Source of the DNA: Selenomonas sp.
GTDB taxonomy: Bacteria > Bacillota > Negativicutes > Selenomonadales > Selenomonadaceae
Direction of reading: 5' to 3'
DNA length: 64,000 nucleotides
Assembly (NCBI RefSeq): GCF_022771645.1
Contig: NZ_JALFCU010000080.1
Coordinates: forward strand, 1-64,000
Below, piece by piece: positions 58,864 to 64,000 of the stretch. Each line of letters starts with the position of its first letter. Position 1 is the first letter of the stretch. The notes under the pieces were generated by a model. The model did not search any database. It was given only the letters and a program-made list of their open reading frames with translations, and had not been told where the DNA came from. The translations under genes and the position numbers were made by a program.

Positions 58864-60020
58864 GCGAGCACCTCCTGCTCTCCCGTGCGGATCCAGACGA
58901 TGCGGCCGCAGTCATGCGCGGCGAGCGCGCCGCGCAGCGCGTCCTCGGCCGCGCGGGACGGCGCGGGCGCGTCCGTCACGACGACGACGAGGTCGTAGCG
59001 GTCGAGGGTGTAGACATACGTCGTGCGCGCGTCATCGTAAAAGCTCGGCAGCTGCCAGCCCTCGCGGATGGGGTAGCCGTCCGCCGTGCTGACGCCGATG
59101 GGGCTGCGCGTCGTCGCATGGCAGCGCACCTCATAGCCCGCCGCGTCCCACGCGCGCGCGATGAGGAGCGCCGGCAGCATGCATTCCTCCGTGCCGAGCA
59201 CGAGCACGCGGCCGAACGGCGCTCCACGCTTCAGTATGGCGTGCAGCGCCTTCCATGCGAACGTGCGCCAACGCTGGATGTACGACGCGCCGACGACGCC
59301 CGTGCGCGGGTCGAGCGGGATGGGCGCGGTCAGGCGCATCTCTTCGGTTGCCGCCGGCAGCGGCGGGGCGATCGCCGCAGGCGCGACGGTGTACGCGGAC
59401 ACCTCCGCTTCGTAGTCGCGCTGCGGCAGGCGCACGAGATAGACGGGCGTGATGCCGAGCGCCGCCATCTTTGCCTCGTTTTCCGCGTCGAGGCGGTAAA
59501 AGATGGACGCGGCGACGAGCGTCTTCTCCGCGAGCTCCGGGAACTCTACGGAGAGCGCCTGCACCATGTTGCGGATGGTCTTGCCCGTCGAGAGCTCGTC
59601 GTCGAGGAAGACGACCGTCTGCGTCTCTGCGAGCATGCGGCGCAGAGACGCGCCGTCGAGCCGCTGCTCCGTCGCGTGGCTGTGCTCCTCGCGGAACTCG
59701 ATCCAGTCCGCGACGCCCGCGACCGCTTCACGCGTCGTCGTCAGGCAGAGGCAATGGCCGCCGACGCCCTCCGTCGCCATGAGGCCGACGGCCGTTGCCG
59801 TCTCGGCGAACGCGACGATGAGGTGCGCGTCCGGGAACGCGGCGCGGATCTTTTCGCCGAGCGCGCGCATCAGGAGGAGCGCCTCCTTTGGCTGCGATGG
59901 CAGATGCTTCGCCTGCCGCCGGTTCACGAGCAGGTACGAGCGCTTCGCGTTGTGGTAGCGCCGCGCGAGGCAGAGGAGGTCTTCCGCGCGGTATTCCGTG
60001 GTGGCTGTTTCTTCGTTCAT
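58860..60020 (-). CDS. Phosphoribosyltransferase with C-terminal TRSP domain
   Basis: Residues 60-170 of the 386-residue protein form an orotate-type phosphoribosyltransferase: LIVAFAETATAVGLMA and VVFLDDELSTGKTIRNMV (PRPP loop DDExxTGKT). The C-terminal half, from about residue 245, has RVLVLGTEECMLPALLIARAW and ATTRSPIGVSTADGYPIR, matching the TRSP domain that follows phosphoribosyltransferases in Ter gene clusters. It overlaps both neighbours by four bases, so the operon is strictly coupled. A nucleoside-like product is predicted for such clusters by comparative genomics. Confidence 0.82.
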   Translation of the reverse strand: MNEETATTEYRAEDLLCLARRYHNAKRSYLLVNRRQAKHLPSQPKEALLLMRALGEKIRAAFPDAHLIVAFAETATAVGLMATEGVGGHCLCLTTTREAVAGVADWIEFREEHSHATEQRLDGASLRRMLAETQTVVFLDDELSTGKTIRNMVQALSVEFPELAEKTLVAASIFYRLDAENEAKMAALGITPVYLVRLPQRDYEAEVSAYTVAPAAIAPPLPAATEEMRLTAPIPLDPRTGVVGASYIQRWRTFAWKALHAILKRGAPFGRVLVLGTEECMLPALLIARAWDAAGYEVRCHATTRSPIGVSTADGYPIREGWQLPSFYDDARTTYVYTLDRYDLVVVVTDAPAPSRAAEDALRGALAAHDCGRIVWIRTGEQEVLA

Positions 60021-61042
60021 GCGTGAGGCCTCCCTTCGCCGAGGACGATCGGCGTCTCAATGTTCGCGACCGTGACGTCCGTTTCCTGCGGCAGCTGCCA
60101 CGGCAGGCCGCGCCCGAGGAGCTGCGCGAGCGCGACGGCAGGCACGTTGACGCCGCTCGCGGCGCACGAGAGCTGCAGGCCGCCCGCCATGCGCGGATTG
60201 ATCTCGAGGAGGTACGGCTTTCCCTTATGCATACGGAACTGCAGATTCGCCGGCACGCGCATCGCGAGGTGATGCAGGAGTTCCTTTGAAAGCGCGACAA
60301 CCTCTGCGTCCCAGTGCAGCGTCGAATACCGCCCGCCCTTGTAACGCGGCAGCAGGATGTCGCCCCGCTCCGTCATGAGCGCGTCGACGCTGATCTCCGG
60401 CCCCTCGAGGTACGGCATGACGAGCACGGGGACGGCGAAATCGTATGCGCCGAGGATGGCCTCGGCCGCCGCCCGCGTCGCCTTCGCGCCCGGCATGCGA
60501 TAGAGCGCGCCCGCCGCCGCGAGCGTGTCGTCGATGACGCGGAACGTCGTCGCGCCTTCGTCGACGGCGAGCTTGTAGCAGACGCGCCCGCCGTCCCCGG
60601 ACAGCGCGTCGACGGCGGCACGGAACTCCGCAATCGTATGCGCCATGCGGTATGGCGGCACGAGCGCGCCGAGCCCCCACGCGCGCAGCAGCTCGTACGT
60701 CGCGCCCTTGTCGTCGAGCGCGCGCACGAGCGCGGCGTCCTCCGGCGCGAAGAGCTGCACGCCCATGGCTTCGAACGCATCGCGCGCCTCCACGATGGCC
60801 GCGAGGCGGCGGCGCGGCACGAAGACGCTGACCGCGTGCGTGCGGCAGAACGCGAGCGCCCACGCCACATATTCCCCGTCATCCGCGAACTCCGGCTCGT
60901 CCTCCCAGACGTCGACGGCCTCGCGGTAGATCGCGCGCGGATTCGTCCCCGTGCCGAAAAAGCGCAGGTCGTCGCCCGCCGCCCGCATGAGGCGGATGAG
61001 GTGATACGCCGTGCTGAACCAATGATTGAACCAGATGTTCAT
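60017..61042 (-). CDS. ATP-grasp enzyme of the Ter operon
   Basis: The 341-residue protein begins MNIWFNHWFSTAYHLIRLM and has a PreATP-grasp fold followed by VCYKLAVDEGATTFRV, VLVMPYLEGPEISVDAL and YLLEINPRMAGGLQLS (metal-binding ENPR-like motif). ATP-grasp enzymes join a carboxylate to an amine or thiol. I chose the ATG at 61042 because it overlaps the stop of the CitE-like gene (ATGA). Substrates are unknown. Confidence 0.82.
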   Translation of the reverse strand: MNIWFNHWFSTAYHLIRLMRAAGDDLRFFGTGTNPRAIYREAVDVWEDEPEFADDGEYVAWALAFCRTHAVSVFVPRRRLAAIVEARDAFEAMGVQLFAPEDAALVRALDDKGATYELLRAWGLGALVPPYRMAHTIAEFRAAVDALSGDGGRVCYKLAVDEGATTFRVIDDTLAAAGALYRMPGAKATRAAAEAILGAYDFAVPVLVMPYLEGPEISVDALMTERGDILLPRYKGGRYSTLHWDAEVVALSKELLHHLAMRVPANLQFRMHKGKPYLLEINPRMAGGLQLSCAASGVNVPAVALAQLLGRGLPWQLPQETDVTVANIETPIVLGEGRPHA

Positions 61043-62022
61043 GCGCGTCCCTCCCCGCAGATGCCATAGACGGCGGCGAGCGCCAGCGTACGCTCGGCCC
61101 AACGGCTGTGGCACGCCGCCTCGTTCATGCGATGGCCACCCGCGCTTTTCTCGACGCCGAGCGCGCCCGCGTCGAACTGCGCGAGGCGGCACGCGTCATC
61201 GTAGTCCTCGCGCGGGACGCGCAGGCTGGCCGCGATGAGCGGCAGCTGGCACGGATGGATGGCCGTCTTGCCGATGAAGCCGTGCAGGCGGTCGAGCGCG
61301 AGCTCGCGCCGGAGCCCCTCTTCCCATGCGGCGTCGCCCGCCGCGCCGAAGTAGTTCCACACCGGGCCCGAGACGACGTAGTCGACGGCGAAGACGTTCA
61401 GGATGTCCATGAGGATGTCGCGCACGATGCCGACATCGTAGATCGTCGCCGTCGCCGGCCGGCGCAGGCCGTAGAGATTGGAAAAATCATTGCCGCCGAC
61501 GCGGATGTTCAGCACGCAGTCCTGCACGGGCGCGAGCATCTCGTGGAGCTTGCACAGCACGGACGGGCGCGTGTCGCACGCGGCGATCATCATCGTCTCG
61601 AGCGTCGGCATGACGAGGATGCGCCGCCCGGCCGCGCGCTCCGCCTGCACGATGGCGAGGTAGTCCGCCGCGTTGCCGAGGTCGAACTTCGGCAGCACGA
61701 AGCCCGTGACGATGCCGCGCACGTCCGCGAACGCCTCCAGCACATGCGCGAGATGTTCCGGCGTCCGCACGCGCACGAAGAGCAGCGGCAGCGCCGTCCC
61801 CTGCGCCGCAAGTGCCTGCAGTTCGGCGAGGATGCCATGGAGCGACGCTTCCGCCGCCGCGAGCGCCGACGCGCGGATCGCGTCCTCGAGGCAGAACGCG
61901 ATGGACGTCAGGCACGGGATGCTCCCGTCCCGGATCTTCGGCACGATATTTTTCTGGAACGCCGGCATGTAGAGCAGCCCGCCGACGCGGTACGGCAGGT
62001 CGTCTGCCATTGATGGTATCAT
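61039..62022 (-). CDS. HpcH/HpaI aldolase / CitE-like C-C lyase of the Ter operon
   Basis: The 327-residue TIM-barrel protein has YRVGGLLYMPAFQKNIVPKI, SIAFCLEDAIRASALAAAE (substrate-binding), VLPKFDLGNAADY, ILVMPTLETMMIAA and IGKTAIHPCQLPLI, the conserved CitE-like core. Such lyases cleave or form C-C bonds of beta-hydroxy acids. It occurs in Ter-type stress clusters next to the ATP-grasp and phosphoribosyltransferase genes. The ATG at 62022 has GAGGGGG upstream and lies 10 bases after the beta-helix/TerD gene. Confidence 0.83.
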   Translation of the reverse strand: MIPSMADDLPYRVGGLLYMPAFQKNIVPKIRDGSIPCLTSIAFCLEDAIRASALAAAEASLHGILAELQALAAQGTALPLLFVRVRTPEHLAHVLEAFADVRGIVTGFVLPKFDLGNAADYLAIVQAERAAGRRILVMPTLETMMIAACDTRPSVLCKLHEMLAPVQDCVLNIRVGGNDFSNLYGLRRPATATIYDVGIVRDILMDILNVFAVDYVVSGPVWNYFGAAGDAAWEEGLRRELALDRLHGFIGKTAIHPCQLPLIAASLRVPREDYDDACRLAQFDAGALGVEKSAGGHRMNEAACHSRWAERTLALAAVYGICGEGRA

Positions 62023-62032
62023 AAAATCCCCC

Positions 62033-63301
62033 TCATCCTTCCACTTCGATGCCATAGCTCCCGCAGAGGCGCGCGAGGCCGGCGGCGTAGCCCGCGCCGA
62101 CGAAATGCACTTTCCACGCGTCGTTCCTGCGGTAGATGTCGAGCGCGACGACGACCTTCTCGACCGTGAGGCCCGCGAGCGGGAACACAGCCTCCTGCCC
62201 TGCGCCCGTCACGCGCACAACCGGCGCGCGCACGGAGGAGAACGGCGGCGCGCCGTCCTCATCGTAAATGGCATAGCTGACGATGACGTGCGCGACATCG
62301 GCAGGGACCTTCGACAGCGTGATCTGCACGAGGTCTGGGCTGCCCGGCTGCTCCGTGAGTGCGACGGCCTCGCCGTCGCGGTGGCCGAAGAAAAAGAGGT
62401 CGTCGTCGCTCCGCGCCCGGTTATCCGCACCGAGCGTGAACACGTACGCGTCGATGTCCATGCCGCCCGGGCGGCCGCCATCCTCATAGCGGACGGCCAA
62501 CACGTCGTCCTGCACGGGGACGCGCTGGCCGTGGACGGCGGTGAGGACGACAGAGCCACACGAGGAGGACTGAGAGGACGGGGCGCTTGCAGCCCTGCCA
62601 TCCGAGGAACGTGATGCATTGCGATCCGGGCGAGGCGATGCGTCGCGGTTCTCTGGCGGCCGGCCATTGTTTCCCGGCAACGTATCGCAGCTGGCCGGCA
62701 TCTGGTCGCAGCGGCGCGCTGCGCCTTTGACCGCACGGCCGCTGACGTAGATGCGACGCACGAGGCCGCCCGTCGTCAGCAGGAGGTCGCCGTAGAGCGT
62801 CGTGCCAGCGCGCATGCCGTCGATGGTCAGGCGGATGCCCGGATGCCCTGCTACAAGGTGTGCGGGCTCGGCGCGCACGCCGTCCATATGGCACGCGAGC
62901 TCCGCATCCTCCGGCAGCGCGAGCGGCACGCAGGCGACGTTCGTCTCGTCCGGCGCGAAGTCGCCGAGCGCGGCGCCGCTCGGCAGATGCCAGTCCTCCG
63001 CGACACCCGGGACGCCCATGACGCCGCCATGTACCTCGACGTTCTCGAACGTGACGGCGTGGCCGCCGCCCGCGATGGCGACGTCCTGCACGGGGTCGCC
63101 GACGACCTCGACGCGCAGGTTGCGGATGACCGCACCGTCCGCCGCGAGGACGAGCGCCGGCCCCTTCGTCACCCAGAGCGTCGCGCCGTGCCCATCGAAC
63201 GTGCCGCCGTGACGCACCGTGACCGGCCCTTCATACTCGCCGGGCGCTGCCTCCGCCGGTCCTTTCGCCATCCGGTCGAGGATTTTCTGCAAGCTCTCCA
63301 T
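62033..63301 (-). CDS. Beta-helix domain fused to a TerD-type domain
   Basis: The first 190 residues of this 422-residue protein resemble a right-handed parallel beta-helix (VTVRHGGTFDGHGATLWVTKG, VIRNLRVEVVGDPVQDVAI, FENVEVHGGVMG). A linker rich in Ser, Asn, Arg and Pro of about 50 residues follows. The C-terminal 170 residues are a TerD/calcium-binding-like domain: GGMDIDAYVFTLGADNRARSDDDLFFFGH, VQITLSKVPADVAHVIVSYAIYD, DIYRRNDAWKVHFVGAGY. It probably localises a metal-sensing TerD unit to a glycan or surface through the beta-helix. It follows terD after an attenuating hairpin. Confidence 0.78.
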   Translation of the reverse strand: MESLQKILDRMAKGPAEAAPGEYEGPVTVRHGGTFDGHGATLWVTKGPALVLAADGAVIRNLRVEVVGDPVQDVAIAGGGHAVTFENVEVHGGVMGVPGVAEDWHLPSGAALGDFAPDETNVACVPLALPEDAELACHMDGVRAEPAHLVAGHPGIRLTIDGMRAGTTLYGDLLLTTGGLVRRIYVSGRAVKGAARRCDQMPASCDTLPGNNGRPPENRDASPRPDRNASRSSDGRAASAPSSQSSSCGSVVLTAVHGQRVPVQDDVLAVRYEDGGRPGGMDIDAYVFTLGADNRARSDDDLFFFGHRDGEAVALTEQPGSPDLVQITLSKVPADVAHVIVSYAIYDEDGAPPFSSVRAPVVRVTGAGQEAVFPLAGLTVEKVVVALDIYRRNDAWKVHFVGAGYAAGLARLCGSYGIEVEG

Positions 63302-63326
63302 CCGTACTCCGTGCCTCCCGCAACTG

Positions 63327-63360
63327 AAAAAAGAGAAAGGGCAGCGCGCTGCCCTTTCTC
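63327..63360 (-). terminator. Hairpin between terD and the downstream operon
   Basis: GAGAAAGGGCAGC (63333-63345) pairs perfectly with GCTGCCCTTTCTC (63348-63360). On the minus strand six T follow. Because the next gene is only about 25 bases on, it probably attenuates rather than fully stops transcription, giving more TerD than biosynthetic enzymes. Confidence 0.75.
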
Positions 63361-63380
63361 CGCATACATCGAAAACCTTG

Positions 63381-63965
63381 TTACACGTTGACGCCATAGG
63401 CGCGGCAGAGGGCTGCGAGGCCGCCTTGGTAGCCGGCGCCGACCGCATTGAACTTCCACTCGCCGTTCCGGCGGTAGATCTCGCAGACGACGAGCGCCGT
63501 CTCGACGGAGAACTCCTCCATCAAGTCGAAGCGCAGCACCTCCGTGCCCTTCGTATCGTCCGCGCTCGCGATGCGCGCGACGCGCACATAGGCGTTCGAG
63601 ACCTGGCCGAAGTTCTGCTTGCGCGCCTCGGCGTCGTAGATCGTGACCGTGATCGCAATCTTGTCGATGTCCGGCGGGACCTTGCTGAAGTCGATGATGA
63701 TGACCTCGTCATCGCCGTCGCCCTCGCCCGTCAGATTGTCGCCCGTGTGGTGGACGCTGCCGTCCGTGCTGTCGAGGTTGCCGTAGAAGATGAAGTCCTC
63801 ATCCTTGCGCACCTTGCCGTTCGGGCCGAGCAGGAATGCCGACGCATCGAGGTCGAAATCCGCACCGCCGTCATACTGGTTGACATCCCAGCCGAGGCCG
63901 ACGAGCGCCATCTTCATGCCCTTGTCGAGGCTGACGCGCTGGCCCTTGCTCAAATTGACTGCCAT
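63381..63965 (-). CDS. terD: TerD-family stress-response protein
   Basis: The 194-residue protein starts MAVNLSKGQRVSLDKGMKMA and contains GGADFDLDASAFLLGPNGKVRKDEDFIFYGN, DDEVIIIDFSKVPPDIDKIAITVTIYDAE and EIYRRNGEWKFNAVGAGYQGG, the full TerD/TerE signature with its calcium-binding acidic residues. TerD proteins are linked to tellurite, oxidative and phage stress. It is the first gene visible of the operon that runs leftward to 56970; other ter genes may lie to the right of the window. Confidence 0.93.
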   Translation of the reverse strand: MAVNLSKGQRVSLDKGMKMALVGLGWDVNQYDGGADFDLDASAFLLGPNGKVRKDEDFIFYGNLDSTDGSVHHTGDNLTGEGDGDDEVIIIDFSKVPPDIDKIAITVTIYDAEARKQNFGQVSNAYVRVARIASADDTKGTEVLRFDLMEEFSVETALVVCEIYRRNGEWKFNAVGAGYQGGLAALCRAYGVNV

Positions 63966-64000
63966 GAAATATCCTCCTATTCCGCTCTCAAGCGAAGCGT

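Noticed and set aside
1..64000. tRNA, rRNA or prophage structural genes
   Set aside because: I saw no cloverleaf-like tRNA sequences, rRNA segments, or phage capsid, tail or integrase-like proteins in the window.

Overview
The window is a chromosomal segment of a GC-rich diderm Firmicute of the Negativicutes type; Selenomonas, Mitsuokella or a relative is my best guess, by inference. It carries lipid A genes (lpxC, fabZ, lpxA and the alternative pyrophosphatase lpxI) and several heptose genes, which imply an outer membrane. It also has Firmicute hallmarks: AGGAGG-like ribosome sites and tiny Fst-like type I toxins. Almost every gene lies on the minus strand. The exceptions are three Rpn-family nuclease cassettes, a two-component system and two small RNAs.

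Region 1 (1-29 kb) is a surface-polysaccharide (LPS O-chain or capsule) locus. It begins at the end of an ISL3-like insertion sequence that has cut a family 2 glycosyltransferase. It continues with glycosyltransferases, two DUF5672-type proteins, the GDP-heptose set (hddA, an hddC-gmhB fusion, gmhA), three sugar epimerases, a split transketolase, FkbM and other methyltransferases, a radical SAM enzyme and a reversed-order HldE-like protein. It ends with a LicD/LicC-like pair next to a three-domain nucleotidyltransferase-RmlD-PurF-like fusion. Many of these proteins share an accessory FGxGxxG Rossmann-like module. The locus also shows signs of switching: a (GAACA)4 repeat at the start of one FkbM gene that leaves it out of frame, G7-G8 tracts inside three modification genes, and an A6-linked frameshift in a family 4 glycosyltransferase.

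Region 2 (29-36 kb) holds an ImmA-like peptidase with a PIN-domain toxin, a 5'-truncated AAA/PD-(D/E)XK gene, and the lipid A genes lpxI, lpxA, fabZ and lpxC. A 271-bp repeat lies between lpxI and lpxA.

Region 3 (36-43 kb) is a two-gene operon made of a 1896-residue STAND/ORC-like ATPase and a 365-residue protein that ends in a HEPN-type RNxxxH motif. I recognise neither as a named family. Together they look like an uncharacterised, possibly antiviral, system and are the main candidate for something new.

Region 4 (43-57 kb) is mixed. It has a PflA-like radical SAM protein, a second copy of the 271-bp repeat in inverted orientation, hldA, an [FeFe]-hydrogenase-like sensor fused to GGDEF, an SGNH hydrolase, thiD, a PepSY protein divergent from a histidine kinase/response regulator pair, two type I toxin/antisense RNA modules, hydE with a palindromic repeat in its coding region, a secreted protein, and metA.

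Region 5 (57-64 kb) is a tightly overlapping Ter-type stress operon: terD, a beta-helix/TerD fusion, a CitE-like lyase, an ATP-grasp enzyme, a phosphoribosyltransferase-TRSP protein, a StiP-like protein and a HAD phosphatase.
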